In this document: positions 54,740-62,880 of the stretch, in pieces
Position numbering within the stretch: position 1 is the first letter of the stretch
Layout: each line of letters starts with the position of its first letter
DNA from: Opitutaceae bacterium
Lineage (GTDB): Bacteria > Verrucomicrobiota > Verrucomicrobiia > Opitutales > Opitutaceae
Length of the DNA stretch: 64,000 bases
Assembly (NCBI GenBank): GCA_016795565.1
Contig: JAEUGW010000023.1
Coordinates: 34,999 to 98,998 of the forward strand
Direction: 5' to 3'
Made by a program: the position numbers and the translations under genes
Notes under the pieces: generated by a model
What the model was told of the DNA's origin: nothing
Database searches by the model: none
The model's input: only the letters and a program-made list of their open reading frames with translations

Positions 54740-55540
54740 CCCCCCGAACGCATTACCAGTCTCCAGAATCCCCGCGTGAAGCAGCTCGTGAAGCTGCGGG
54801 AGCGCCGCGAGCGCGACGAGGCCGGGCTGTTTTTGGTCGAGGGCTACCGCGAGATTCGCCGCGCGTTGGAAAAAGGCGTGCAGCCCAAGGAGCTGTATTT
54901 CAGCCCCGACTGGTTCCTGGGTGAGAACGAACCGGCGCTGATCGAGCAGGCCCGCCAGGCGGGCGCGCAGTTGTTCGAGCTGTCGAAGGACGCCTTCGCC
55001 AAGGTCGCCTACCGCGAACGCCCCGACGGCCTGCTTGCCGTCGCACCGCAATGGAAGCGCGCGCTGGACGATCTCAAGCTCGGCTCCCGGCCCTTCCTGC
55101 TGGTGTGTGAGTCGATCGAGAAACCCGGCAACCTCGGCACGATCCTGCGCAGTGCCGACGCCGCTGGTTGCGACGCCGTGATCGTGTGCGATGCCGTGAC
55201 GGACATCTTCAATCCCAACGTCGTGCGCGCCTCGACCGGCGTGCTATTCTCCGTGCCGATCGTTGTGGCGGAAAGCACCGCAGTGCATGCCTGGCTGAAA
55301 CAGAAAGGCATCCGCACCACCGCCACGACGCCGCACACCACCAACCTCTACACGCAGACCGACCTGCGCGGCCCCTTGGCCATCGTGATGGGCAGCGAAC
55401 AATATGGCCTCAGCGAGTTCTGGATGAAGGGAGCCGATGTGCTCGTTCGCATCCCGATGGCCGGCCAGGCCGACTCGCTCAACGTCGCCATGGCGACGAT
55501 CATCACGCTCTTCGAAGCCGTGCGGCAGCGGAACGGATAG
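54734..55540 (+). CDS. SpoU-family RNA 2'-O-methyltransferase (TrmH-like)
   Basis: 268 residues from a GTG. An N-terminal substrate-binding part (LFLVEGYREIRRALE) precedes the SPOUT knot domain: motif 1 in ESIEKPGNLGTILRSADAAGC, motif 2 in LAIVMGSEQYGLSE, motif 3 in VRIPMAGQADSLNVAMATIITLFEA. It methylates ribose in rRNA or tRNA. The last 102 bp are duplicated at 56341-56442 beyond a toxin-antitoxin pair. No ATG start exists near the homologous N-terminus. Confidence 0.9.
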   Translation: MVPPERITSLQNPRVKQLVKLRERRERDEAGLFLVEGYREIRRALEKGVQPKELYFSPDWFLGENEPALIEQARQAGAQLFELSKDAFAKVAYRERPDGLLAVAPQWKRALDDLKLGSRPFLLVCESIEKPGNLGTILRSADAAGCDAVIVCDAVTDIFNPNVVRASTGVLFSVPIVVAESTAVHAWLKQKGIRTTATTPHTTNLYTQTDLRGPLAIVMGSEQYGLSEFWMKGADVLVRIPMAGQADSLNVAMATIITLFEAVRQRNG

Positions 55541-55607
55541 CGACAGCGCCACCGCGCTTGACTCCATCGGCAATCAGACCAGTGTTCAGACCAGTCTGGA
55601 AAACGCC

Positions 55608-55859
55608 ATGTCCGCCACCAAAACCGTCGGGGCCTACGAGGCCAAAACCACCCTCCCCGCGCTGCTTGATTTCGTCGCCCGCGGGCGCGAGGTCGTCATA
55701 ACCAAGCATGAGCGTCCGGTGGCGCGGCTGATTCCCGCCACGGCGGCCACGCCCGCAGCCAAGGACGTATTTGCCCGGATTAGGAAATTGCGGAACCGCC
55801 TCCCCCTGCCCAAGGGCGAAACCGCGCGCGATTTGATCGAAGCCGGACGCCGCATCTGA
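55608..55859 (+). CDS. Phd/YefM-type antitoxin
   Basis: 83 residues from MSATKTVGAYEAKTTLPALL. The N-terminal DNA-binding pattern (LLDFVARGREVVITKHERPVARLIP) is typical of Phd/YefM partners of PIN toxins. Upstream, CAGACCAG occurs twice (near 55576-55597), the second within CAGACCAGTCTG, a possible operator. The PIN gene begins 2 bp after its stop. Confidence 0.88.
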   Translation: MSATKTVGAYEAKTTLPALLDFVARGREVVITKHERPVARLIPATAATPAAKDVFARIRKLRNRLPLPKGETARDLIEAGRRI

Positions 55860-55861
55860 CG

Positions 55862-56278
55862 ATGAGCACGCTGGTGATGGATGGTTCGACCACGCTGGGT
55901 TTTCTGCTCAAGGACGAACAAGAGACGATTCCACTGAAGGCGCTCGGTGCCCTGGAAAAGGGGACCAAGGTTTTCGTTCCCGCCCATTGGGGCGTCGAGG
56001 TGGCCAACGGTTTAATCATGGCCGAGCGCCGCAAGCGCGCGACGCAAGCTGACATCACCGAAGCCTTGGGTCTCGTCGCCGCGTTGCCGGTCACTAGCGA
56101 CGAGGAGACGACTCGGCGGGCGTGCAGCGGCACCGCTGCGCTGGCCCGGCAATACGGTCTCACCATTTACGCCGCCGCCTACCTTGAACTCGCCATGCGC
56201 TGCGGCGCGACTTTGGCCACGACGGACAAGGCCTTGGCCGCAGCCGCGAAAGCCGCCGGAGTGCCGATCCTCGCTTGA
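55862..56278 (+). CDS. vapC: PIN-domain toxin, VapC-like, with one substituted acidic residue
   Basis: 138 residues. Asp in LVMDGSTTLGFLL, Glu in WGVEVANGLIMAE and Asp in LATTDKALAAAAK are present. The family motif (LTxYDAAYLELA) reads LTIYAAAYLELA, so a catalytic Asp is Ala. Ribonuclease activity may be reduced or lost. It is paired with the upstream antitoxin and both lie between two copies of the SpoU 3' end. Confidence 0.85.
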   Translation: MSTLVMDGSTTLGFLLKDEQETIPLKALGALEKGTKVFVPAHWGVEVANGLIMAERRKRATQADITEALGLVAALPVTSDEETTRRACSGTAALARQYGLTIYAAAYLELAMRCGATLATTDKALAAAAKAAGVPILA

Positions 56279-56340
56279 GGCTGCTTATCCTTCGGAGTGG
56301 CCGAGGGAACCAGCCACAAAATGCAGCAGTATAACGGCCT

Positions 56341-56442
56341 GATGTGCTCGTCCGCATCCCGATGGCCGGCCAGGCCGACTCGCTCAACGTCGCCATGGCG
56401 ACGATCATCACGCTCTTCGAAGCCGTGCGCCAGCGGAGCGGG
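56341..56442 (+). pseudogene. Duplicated 3' end of the SpoU methyltransferase gene
   Basis: 102 bp matching 55436-55537 at 98 positions by hand count (differences t/c, g/c, a/g, a/g). It translates in the same sense as VRIPMAGQADSLNVAMATII but has no upstream gene body. The preceding ~25 bp weakly resemble the SpoU sequence with a deletion. The rest of the gap to the mazE-like gene, 56443-56626, holds no recognised gene. Confidence 0.88.
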
Positions 56443-56626
56443 CGAAGCGCCTGGGTTCAACGCGATGAAAGCCAGGCGCACAGCCGGCGCGGGGAAATTT
56501 TGTGCCTCCAGTTTGGTTGTGATCCTCGCGGTGCCGGCGGCCATCGTGACGCGCGGGGATTAGACTAAGTCTCGGCGCGCCGGAAATGCGGCTTGCTCAG
56601 AGTGAAGCTGTAATTACTTTGTGCCC

Positions 56627-56881
56627 ATGCTGACCAAGATCGTGCCCATCGGAAACTCGCGGGGCATCCGCATCCCCAAGGCGATGCTGGAGACCTGCGG
56701 CTTTGGCGAGGAGGTCGAGTTGCAGGCCAAAAACGGCGCGCTGATCCTGCGGCCGGTCAACACGCCGCGGGCCGGCTGGGCTGAGGCTTTCGCAGGCATG
56801 GCAGCGGCCAAGGATGATTTTCTGGTGCAGGAAGAAGCGCCCGCCTCCACGCAGTTCGATGCGGAGGAATGGGAATGGTAG
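56627..56881 (+). CDS. mazE: MazE/AbrB-type antitoxin
   Basis: 84 residues from MLTKIVPIGNSRGIRIPKAML, the swapped-hairpin AbrB DNA-binding fold (VELQAKNGALILRPV follows). The acidic C-terminal tail (QFDAEEWEW) would bind the MazF toxin. A GTG two codons upstream is an alternative start. It overlaps the mazF gene. Confidence 0.9.
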   Translation: MLTKIVPIGNSRGIRIPKAMLETCGFGEEVELQAKNGALILRPVNTPRAGWAEAFAGMAAAKDDFLVQEEAPASTQFDAEEWEW

Positions 56882-57198
56882 TCGGGCGTTTCGATGTCTG
56901 GCTGGTGAATCTCGACCCGACCATCGGCTGCGAGATAAAGAAGACGCGTCCGGCCCTGGTGGTTTCGCCTGACGAGATGAACGCGCACATCTCCACCGTG
57001 ATCATCGCGCCGATGACAACCAAGGGGCGCGACTACCCAACCCGCGTGCCCTGCACGTTTCAGGGCAAGTCCGGGCAGGTGGTGCTCGATCAGCTCCGCA
57101 CGGTGGACCGGCAGCGGTTGGTGAAACGTCTCGGGGTGATTGATGCGGGCACAGCGGAAACAGTCCTGGAGAAACTCGCGGAGATTTTCGCGAAGTGA
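56875..57198 (+). CDS. mazF: MazF/PemK-family endoribonuclease toxin
   Basis: 107 residues from MVVGRFDVWLVNLDPTIGCE. MazF landmarks: the N-terminal strand with WLVNLDPT and the GCEIKKTRPALVVS block, VIIAPMTTK, and QVVLDQLRTVDRQRLVKRLG. These toxins cut mRNA at short sequences. The start overlaps mazE by 7 bp; GAGG seven bases upstream favours this ATG over one two codons earlier. Confidence 0.92.
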   Translation: MVVGRFDVWLVNLDPTIGCEIKKTRPALVVSPDEMNAHISTVIIAPMTTKGRDYPTRVPCTFQGKSGQVVLDQLRTVDRQRLVKRLGVIDAGTAETVLEKLAEIFAK

Positions 57199-57202
57199 CT
57201 TC

Positions 57203-57230
57203 GCGGGCGGCGGCAAGCACCGCCCCTACA
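57203..57230. repeat. GTAGGGGCGG hairpin overlapping the OleD stop codon
   Basis: GCGGGCGGCGG - CAAG - CACCGCCCCTAC-type hairpin. The TAG stop of the minus-strand oleD gene is the CTA at 57226-57228 within it, the same arrangement as at 50668-50719. Confidence 0.7.
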
Positions 57231-58269
57231 TTTTTCTCAGGTGCTCAATGAGTTCAACGGTGCCCTGCTCCATCGTGACGCGCGGGGCGTAGCCGAGATC
57301 GCGGCGCGCGGCGGAGATGTCGAACCAGTGGTCGGTGGCCATTTCCTTGGCGACGAAGCGCGTCATCGGCGGCTCGCCCTTGAGTGGCAGCACGCGCCAC
57401 AGGCCTTCCAGCAGGCCGCCGGCGGCGTAGGCTACCGGCAACGTGACGCGCTTGGTGATCTCGGGGATGCCCACGCCGCGCAGGAGCTGGTTGATCCAAT
57501 CCCAGAGGACGACCGGTTCGCCGTTGGTGATGAAGTAGGCTTTGCCGCCTGCTGGCGGCAAAGCAGGTTGAGAGTTGAGGGCTGAGGGTTGAGAGACGAT
57601 TAGAGCCCCCTCGGCGAGGAGGTGGGCGTCCACGACGTTGCTGATGTGGGTCACGTCCACCCGATTGCGGCCTGGGCCGATCACCTTAAGCTTGCCGGCG
57701 CGCGCGAGGGCCAGCACGCGGGGCACGACGTTCTTGTCGCCCGGACCCCATACGAGGTGCGGGCGCAGGGCGACGGTCGCGAGCGTGGTGCTGTTGGCCG
57801 CCAGCACCTCGCGTTCGGCGGCGGCCTTGCTCGTCGGGTAGGCGCAGGGGGCTGCCGTGCAGAGCGGGGCGGATTCGTCCACGCCGGCCAGATCGCCGCC
57901 ATTGTAGACGACGCTCGGCGAACTGGTGTAGACGAGGCGCGGCACACCGGCCGCGCGACAGGCGGCGAGGACATTGCGTGTGCCGCCGACGTTGACGCGG
58001 AAAAAATCATCCGCCGGTCCCCACACGCCGACGCGGCCGGCGACATGAAAGACGGTCTCGGTGCCCTGACAGCCGCGGCGCAGGGCCTCGGGGTTGTCGA
58101 GGTCGCCGGGGATGACCTCGGCCCCGAGCGCCGCGAGGTGCGGCAGCGGCCGCCGGGCGAGGACGCGCACGCGCCGGCCCCCGGCGAGCAGGCGCTCGGC
58201 GATCTTGCCGCCGATGAAGCCGCTGGCACCGGTGATGAAGGCGGGGAAGTTTTTGCGGACGATGAGCAC
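57226..58269 (-). CDS. oleD: OleD-like 2-alkyl-3-oxoalkanoate reductase (3-beta-HSD-type SDR)
   Basis: 347 residues from a GTG (MLIVRKNFPAF). Rossmann motif TGASGFIGGKIAERL; catalytic Tyr and Lys in APCAYPTSKAAAE; LVYTSSPSVVYNGGD; and DVTHISNVVDAHLLA. Together with the adjacent OleC this points to the olefin/beta-lactone pathway, in which OleD reduces the beta-keto acid formed by OleA. An insertion (LIVSQPSALNSQPALPPAGG) before KAYFITNGEP is encoded by a heptamer array. The stop codon lies inside a repeat. Confidence 0.86.
   Translation of the reverse strand: MLIVRKNFPAFITGASGFIGGKIAERLLAGGRRVRVLARRPLPHLAALGAEVIPGDLDNPEALRRGCQGTETVFHVAGRVGVWGPADDFFRVNVGGTRNVLAACRAAGVPRLVYTSSPSVVYNGGDLAGVDESAPLCTAAPCAYPTSKAAAEREVLAANSTTLATVALRPHLVWGPGDKNVVPRVLALARAGKLKVIGPGRNRVDVTHISNVVDAHLLAEGALIVSQPSALNSQPALPPAGGKAYFITNGEPVVLWDWINQLLRGVGIPEITKRVTLPVAYAAGGLLEGLWRVLPLKGEPPMTRFVAKEMATDHWFDISAARRDLGYAPRVTMEQGTVELIEHLRKM
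57566..57593. repeat. Four heptamers (RGYTGAG) inside oleD
   Basis: GGTTGAG, AGTTGAG, GGCTGAG, GGTTGAG in direct array, in frame. The minus strand translates to SQPSALNSQP. The flanking sequence TGCCGCCTGCTGGCGGCA just before it is itself a hairpin. Confidence 0.85.
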
Positions 58270-58326
58270 GGGGGGAAAGCTAAGGCCCTTTAGCCACGGA
58301 TCTCACGGATGAGCACGGATGGATTT

Positions 58327-58378
58327 TGGAGGGTCGGCCTCCCGGCCGACCGCGGCCGGTCAGGAGACCGGCCCTCCA
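58327..58378. repeat. TGGAGGG inverted repeat with two inner hairpins
   Basis: TGGAGGGTCGGCCTCCCGGC opens and CGGCCCTCCA closes, with GGTCGGC / GCCGACC and GGCCGGTC / GACCGGCC inside. It lies in the gap between oleC and oleD, next to a CCACGGATCTCACGGATGAG stretch (58293-58312). Confidence 0.7.
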
Positions 58379-58405
58379 CCAAGGCAACACGAAGAGGAGG
58401 GCAGG

Positions 58406-60121
58406 TCATTGTTTCAGGACGTCTCGGGAGATCTCGCGCTTGTCCAGCTCGTAGCCGTGCTTGCCCTCGGCCCAACGGGCGAGGGCGAGGCGGTGGATCT
58501 TGGCGTTGTGGCGGACATCCACAGGCAGATGCGGATGCAGGTAGGCGAGCCGTATGAGGTCGGTGTGCGGATGCGCCGCGCCGAGTTCGCGGAGCTCCCG
58601 CACGAGCTTGCGGCGCAGGGAGGGAGTGGCCACCACGTCGCGCGAGACGGGCTCGACCACAATGGCCGGCCGGCGACCGTCATGGCCGGTGGCAATGAGG
58701 GCGGTGCGGGCGACATCGGGATGCGCGTTGAAGACCGGCTCGACCTGCTCGGTGTAGAGCGGGCCGTGGTTGGTTTCGACCCGCTCGGCCTTGCGGCCGC
58801 AGAACCAGAGGCGGCCCAGGGCGTCGATGTAGCCCAGGTCTCCCATTCGATGCCAGGTGGCGGCGGAGCCGCCGGGCCGAGGGGTGAGGGCGGAGGGCGG
58901 AGGGCCAGAAATCTTGGCCAGGGTCGTGGCTTCGGGGAGTTCGTCGTAGGATTTCGTGACGACCGGGCCGGAGACGATGATTTCGCCGATTTGGCCGGCG
59001 GGGAGTTCGCGGATTTCGGTGCGGGGAGCGTCGGTGATGGCGATGATTTTGACCTGAATGTCGGCCACCGGGCGGCCGACGCAGGTGCCCTTGCCGGCGG
59101 CCGTGGCCGCGGCGGTTTCGCCCAGCACCTCGGTGGCGCTGATGCTGGCGACGGGCAGGGACTCGGTGGCGCCGTAGGGGCTGTGGGCGGTGCCGTTGGG
59201 CAGGATCTTCTGCAGGTCGGCGAACAGGCCCGGCGGCACGGGAGCGCCGGCCATGAGCACACGCTTCACGGAAGGCAGCGTGAGATTGTTCCGCAGGCAG
59301 TGGCGGCTGATGATGCGCCAGAGCGTGGGCGAGCCAAAGGTGTTGGTCACATTTTCCTGCCGGATGGCGCGAACGATTTTCTCCGGGTCAACCGTGGCCG
59401 GGCGGCTCGGGTCGATCTCGGGCACGATGGTCGTCATGCCGAGCGCCGGGTTGAAGAGCGCGAAGATCGGCAGCATCGGCAGGTCCACCTCGCCCGGCTG
59501 GATGGAGTAGGTTTCGCGAATCAACCGCACCTGGGCCTCGAACATGCCGTGCTCGTAGCAGACGCCCTTCGGCGCGCCGGTGGAGCCGCTGGTGAACAGC
59601 ACGGCGGCCAGATCCGTGGCCGCCGAATTTACGATTTCAGATTTCAGATTTACGGTTTCACGATCCCCAAGCAGCCGATGGGTTGAGGAGCCGCTTACCC
59701 AAACGCGAACATCCACGGACTTGAATGCACCCCGGAACAAGAGGCTCATGCCTTGCGCGAGCGGGATGCCGAGCAGCACGCGGGGCCGGGAGCGGGCAAC
59801 ACAGGCGAGGAAACTTTTGCGGCCCATGCCGGGATCGATGATGACCGGCACGGCGCCGAGCTTGAAGAGCGCGAAGGCCGCGGCGATGAGCGGCAGGCCC
59901 TGGCGCACCATGACGAGCACGCGGTCGCCGCGTTGCACGCCGCGCGCGGCGAGTTTCGCCGCCCACGCATCGACCTCGGCGTCCAGTTCGCGGAAAGACA
60001 GGGTCAGATAATCGATGCCGCCAGCCCCGGTGCGGCCGCGGGGGATCTTCACCGCCGGGTGGTCCGGCTGGCGCGCGGCCATCAGTGGCAGGTGGCGGGC
60101 GATGTTGGCGGAGTCAGGCAC
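58406..60121 (-). CDS. oleC: OleC-like AMP-dependent ligase / beta-lactone synthetase
   Basis: 571 residues from a GTG (MPDSANIARHLP). ANL-superfamily motifs: P-loop FTSGSTGAPKGV, YGATESLPVASI, HRMGDLGYID, GRLWFCGRKAERVE, and the C-terminal LPVDVRHNAKIHR with the catalytic Lys. The YGATESLP block and DVRHNAKIHR end are characteristic of OleC, which converts 2-alkyl-3-hydroxyacids to beta-lactones before OleB makes the alkene. Two insertions relative to the family (GPPPSALTPRPGG and RETVNLKSEIVNS) are encoded by heptamer arrays. OleA and OleB are not in the window. Confidence 0.88.
   Translation of the reverse strand: MPDSANIARHLPLMAARQPDHPAVKIPRGRTGAGGIDYLTLSFRELDAEVDAWAAKLAARGVQRGDRVLVMVRQGLPLIAAAFALFKLGAVPVIIDPGMGRKSFLACVARSRPRVLLGIPLAQGMSLLFRGAFKSVDVRVWVSGSSTHRLLGDRETVNLKSEIVNSAATDLAAVLFTSGSTGAPKGVCYEHGMFEAQVRLIRETYSIQPGEVDLPMLPIFALFNPALGMTTIVPEIDPSRPATVDPEKIVRAIRQENVTNTFGSPTLWRIISRHCLRNNLTLPSVKRVLMAGAPVPPGLFADLQKILPNGTAHSPYGATESLPVASISATEVLGETAAATAAGKGTCVGRPVADIQVKIIAITDAPRTEIRELPAGQIGEIIVSGPVVTKSYDELPEATTLAKISGPPPSALTPRPGGSAATWHRMGDLGYIDALGRLWFCGRKAERVETNHGPLYTEQVEPVFNAHPDVARTALIATGHDGRRPAIVVEPVSRDVVATPSLRRKLVRELRELGAAHPHTDLIRLAYLHPHLPVDVRHNAKIHRLALARWAEGKHGYELDKREISRDVLKQ
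58875..58902. repeat. Four heptamers (GGNNGAG) inside oleC
   Basis: GGCCGAG, GGGTGAG, GGCGGAG, GGCGGAG in direct array, in frame; the minus strand encodes PPSALTPRPG. Same length and spacing as the arrays in the RlmD-like and oleD genes. Confidence 0.8.
59631..59658. repeat. Four heptamers (MVGRTTT) inside oleC
   Basis: ACGATTT, CAGATTT, CAGATTT, ACGGTTT followed by a partial CACGATC. AT-rich against a GC-rich gene, in frame; the minus strand encodes ETVNLKSEIVN between an upstream SGSSTHRLLG segment and the P-loop region. Confidence 0.82.
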
Positions 60122-60135
60122 TTTAAAGCGAGGCG

Positions 60136-60209
60136 GTCATCCTGAGCCGCGCGAAGGATCCATCAGGATTCGCGCGCACAGATGGATTCTTCGCGGGGCT
60201 CAGAATGAC
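60136..60209. repeat. GTCATCCTGAGC-family palindromic repeat
   Basis: GTCATCCTGAGCCGCGCGAA opens and GGGGCTCAGAATGAC closes. It fills most of the gap between the RNase D and oleC genes. Fifth copy of the family in the window. Confidence 0.8.
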
Positions 60210-60233
60210 AAACAGGGGATGGCATGGGGTAGA

Positions 60234-61385
60234 TCAGCTCCGCCAGGCCGGCTCGGCCTTGATCAGCTTGGCCTGCCAGGGCAGCAGAACCTCCTCGATG
60301 GACGAGGGGTCGCGGGCGAGTTGCACCAACTGTGTGCGGGTGGCGATGAGGGTGGGGTCGAGCTGGAGGCCCGCGGCGAGGCGGTCGCGGTCGGCCTTGA
60401 TGCGGTCCTGGCGCGCCAATTCGTCGGGCGTCATCGGGTTGAAGTCGCGCCGGCGTTCGCGGCGCGGCAGGGTGTGCGGGTCGGTGGCAAAGCCGCGGCG
60501 GATGGCCTCGGCGAGCGAGGGGAACAGCCGGTCGTGGCGCCGGCCGAGGTTGACGCGCATGACTTCCTCGGGCGGGGCGCCCTCCTCGGCCGCGCGGGCG
60601 ATGCGGCCCAACATCTCGTTGCCGACGACCTTGAAGGGCGGCGTGTTGAGCTTCTCGGCCCAGCCCTCGCGCCAGTGCCAGAGGGCGTGCAGCACGGAGA
60701 GGCCGCGGCCGCGGAGTTTTTCCGAGCCGTTGATGCGCCAGGAGTGCTCGTCGGGCGGGGTGAAACCGTCCTTCGCCACCGACATCTGCCAGCGGCAGCG
60801 CTGCTCCAGCCAGGGGAGGCGGTCGAGCTTCACGAGGTCGGCGCGGAGCTTGTCGCGCAGGGCGAAGAGGTGGAACACATCCATCGCGGCGTAGTCGAGC
60901 ATGTCGCGGTCGAGCGGGCGCTGCGACCAGTTGGCCTTCTGGTGGTCCTTGTCGAGCTTGACGCCGAAGTTGGTCTCGAGGAGCGCGGCGAGGCCGAAGC
61001 GCGGGATGCTCAGGAGCTGGGCGGCGAACATGGTGTCGAACAGGCTGTGGGGCACAAAGCGGCAGAGCTCCCAGAGCAGGCGCAGGTCGTAGTCGCTGCC
61101 GTGCATGACGAGCGGCTTGGCCGCGAGGCGCGGCCAGAGCGCGTCGAGATTCAGGTCGGCTAGGAGGTCGACGAGATGGATCTCGCCGGCCGCATGGATC
61201 TGCAGGAGGCAGACGCGCGTCTTGTAGCGGAAGAGGTTGTCGGCCTCGGTATCGAGCGCGATCTCAGTGCTACGGTCGAGCGCGGCGAAAAGCGGTGCCA
61301 GTTGCTCGGGCCGGGTGATGAGTTGGTAGTGCGGTGCGGTGTTCAAGCGGGACGGTTCAATGGTTCCAGGCAGTGAGAAAGGCAT
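60234..61385 (-). CDS. rnd: Ribonuclease D
   Basis: 3'-5' exoribonuclease for tRNA maturation. 383 residues. DEDDy exonuclease motifs: Asp and Glu in IALDTEADNLF, Asp in MHGSDYDLRLLWEL, and the Tyr/Asp in MLDYAAMDVFHLF. The HRDC domain follows (about 210-285; LSVLHALWHWREGWAEKLNTPP). Usual length. Its 5' end overlaps the 3' end of the deacetylase-family gene by 29 bp, so the two are probably co-transcribed. Confidence 0.93.
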   Translation of the reverse strand: MPFSLPGTIEPSRLNTAPHYQLITRPEQLAPLFAALDRSTEIALDTEADNLFRYKTRVCLLQIHAAGEIHLVDLLADLNLDALWPRLAAKPLVMHGSDYDLRLLWELCRFVPHSLFDTMFAAQLLSIPRFGLAALLETNFGVKLDKDHQKANWSQRPLDRDMLDYAAMDVFHLFALRDKLRADLVKLDRLPWLEQRCRWQMSVAKDGFTPPDEHSWRINGSEKLRGRGLSVLHALWHWREGWAEKLNTPPFKVVGNEMLGRIARAAEEGAPPEEVMRVNLGRRHDRLFPSLAEAIRRGFATDPHTLPRRERRRDFNPMTPDELARQDRIKADRDRLAAGLQLDPTLIATRTQLVQLARDPSSIEEVLLPWQAKLIKAEPAWRS

Positions 61386-62208
61386 CGATGAGCTGGGGTA
61401 AATCAGGGCTGTAGCCGCCCTCGAGGATCGCGGCGGCGGGGAGCCCGCTGTCGCGCAGCCAGCGGCCGAGAGCGGCGAAGTCGTCGCCCTCGAGCGTCAT
61501 TTCGGTGATCGGGTCGCTGGCGTAGGCGTCGAAGCCGGCGGACACGAGGACCAGGTCGGGCTTGAAGGCGAGCACCGACTCCCAGGAGCGGGCGAGGGCC
61601 GCCATGTGCTCTTCGCGCGGGGTGCGCGGGGCGACGGGGAAGTTATGGCAATTGGCGAAGGAGGCGGTGCCCGTGCCGGGATAGCCGGGGTATTGGTGGA
61701 CAGAAACGAACAACGTGTTGGCGCGGCCGTTCAGGATGTCCTCGGTGCCGTTGCCATGGTGGGCGTCGAAGTCCCAGACGGCGACGCGGCGGCCCGGGGC
61801 GGCGGCGTGCAAGGCGGCGATGGCGATCTGGTTGAGGTAGCAGAAGCCCATGGCTCGCGAGCGCGTGCAATGGTGGCCCGGCGGGCGCATCAGCGCGAAG
61901 GCCTGCCCGCCGGAGAGGGCGCGATCGGCGGCCGCGAGCGCGGCGCCGACGGCCCGGCGGGCGTGTTCGTGGATGCCCGGAAAATGAGGCGTGTCGTCGT
62001 CGATGTCCGGCGCGAGCGAGATGCGTTTCAGCAGGGCCGGGGTGTGGGCAGCGAGGAGGGCGGATTCGTCCGCGAGGGCCGGCTTTTGCCAGGTCCAGTC
62101 CGGGTGGGCGGCCTGCAGGTGGGCGGCGCTGCGGAGCACGCGGGCCGGCTGCTCGGGTCGCATGGACGAACCGTATTCAGCGCAAAGGGGGTCGTGCAGG
62201 ATGATCAT
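61357..62208 (-). CDS. Histone-deacetylase-family amidohydrolase
   Basis: 283 residues from MIILHDPLCAEYGSSMRPEQP. Zinc and catalytic motifs: RPPGHHCTRSRAMGFCYLNQ (His pair), VWDFDAHHGNGTEDIL (Asp/His zinc ligands), SAGFDAYASDPI (second zinc Asp), and EGGYSPDLP. Bacterial members deacetylate acetoin-type regulators, polyamines or acetyl-lysine; the substrate here is unknown. A TTG one codon upstream is an alternative start. Confidence 0.93.
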   Translation of the reverse strand: MIILHDPLCAEYGSSMRPEQPARVLRSAAHLQAAHPDWTWQKPALADESALLAAHTPALLKRISLAPDIDDDTPHFPGIHEHARRAVGAALAAADRALSGGQAFALMRPPGHHCTRSRAMGFCYLNQIAIAALHAAAPGRRVAVWDFDAHHGNGTEDILNGRANTLFVSVHQYPGYPGTGTASFANCHNFPVAPRTPREEHMAALARSWESVLAFKPDLVLVSAGFDAYASDPITEMTLEGDDFAALGRWLRDSGLPAAAILEGGYSPDLPQLIDAFLTAWNH

Positions 62209-62282
62209 CAAGTTTGTCCGCCCACGGACAGCAAGGAGCCCACAGACAAGCGGGAATCCCCACCCCCTGTAAAGCGGGATAA

Positions 62283-62540
62283 TCAGCGATAGACTTCCCG
62301 GCGATGCCCCATGGCCAGCAGGTAAAGCATACCCTTGGTCACATCGAAATCGTAAGCCACGCGGTAGTCCCCCACCCGCAACTTGTAGCAGTCCAAACCC
62401 GTCAAATGGATATGAGGGTAGTGCTCCAGCTTGGAGCCAACCTCGTCAATCCTGGCGGCAATGCGTGCTTGCAGATCAGCGGGCAGCTTCAGGAAAACCG
62501 CGTCGAAATCGCGCGAGTAAACCTGAGTGGCGGCTCTCAC
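62283..62540 (-). CDS. RelE/ParE-family toxin
   Basis: 85 residues from a GTG (RAATQVYSRDFDAVFLKLP). Family marks: ARIAARIDEVGSKLEHYPH, LTGLDCYKLRVGDYRVAYDF and LYLLAMGHRREVYR, the last two being the RelE core strand and conserved C-terminus. The GTG overlaps the antitoxin stop (GTGA), which fixes the start. Probably a ribosome-dependent mRNA interferase. Confidence 0.88.
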   Translation of the reverse strand: MRAATQVYSRDFDAVFLKLPADLQARIAARIDEVGSKLEHYPHIHLTGLDCYKLRVGDYRVAYDFDVTKGMLYLLAMGHRREVYR

Positions 62541-62740
62541 GGGCTGGTTGTGGGGGTCTGGCGGATCCGAGTGGGCTCGCCGCGCGCCAGTTCCTCGCGC
62601 GCGCGCGCAATCCTGGCTTTGAAAGACTCGGTGACTTCGGCCCCCGATTCCGCCAGTTCGTTGAGCCAATCCCGCACCGCTTCGCGGTCGGCCGGAGAAA
62701 GCCGGACGATGGCCGATTCGATTTCCTGCACGGTGCTCAT
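62537..62740 (-). CDS. Antitoxin partner of the RelE-type toxin
   Basis: 67 residues from MSTVQEIESAIVRLSPADRE. Helical, with VRDWLNELAESGAEVTESFKARIARAREELA resembling small addiction-module antitoxins. The C-terminus is short and basic (GEPTRIRQTPTTSP). The ATG at 62740 is chosen; a TTG two codons upstream is possible. Confidence 0.78.
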   Translation of the reverse strand: MSTVQEIESAIVRLSPADREAVRDWLNELAESGAEVTESFKARIARAREELARGEPTRIRQTPTTSP

Positions 62741-62880
62741 GGCCAATAGGAGATATCCGCCGACACCCGGGTTTCAAGCGTGGATCGAAGCCCGAAAATC
62801 CGGTGCAGGCCGGTCACGGTGTTCGCGGTATAGGTGATGCAGCCCGGGGGTTGCCTGCATGGCGCAGGTTTGGGCCGATC

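Noticed and set aside
56344..56568. 74-codon open frame after the PIN toxin
   Set aside because: It is the duplicated SpoU 3' end plus unrelated sequence, not an independent gene.
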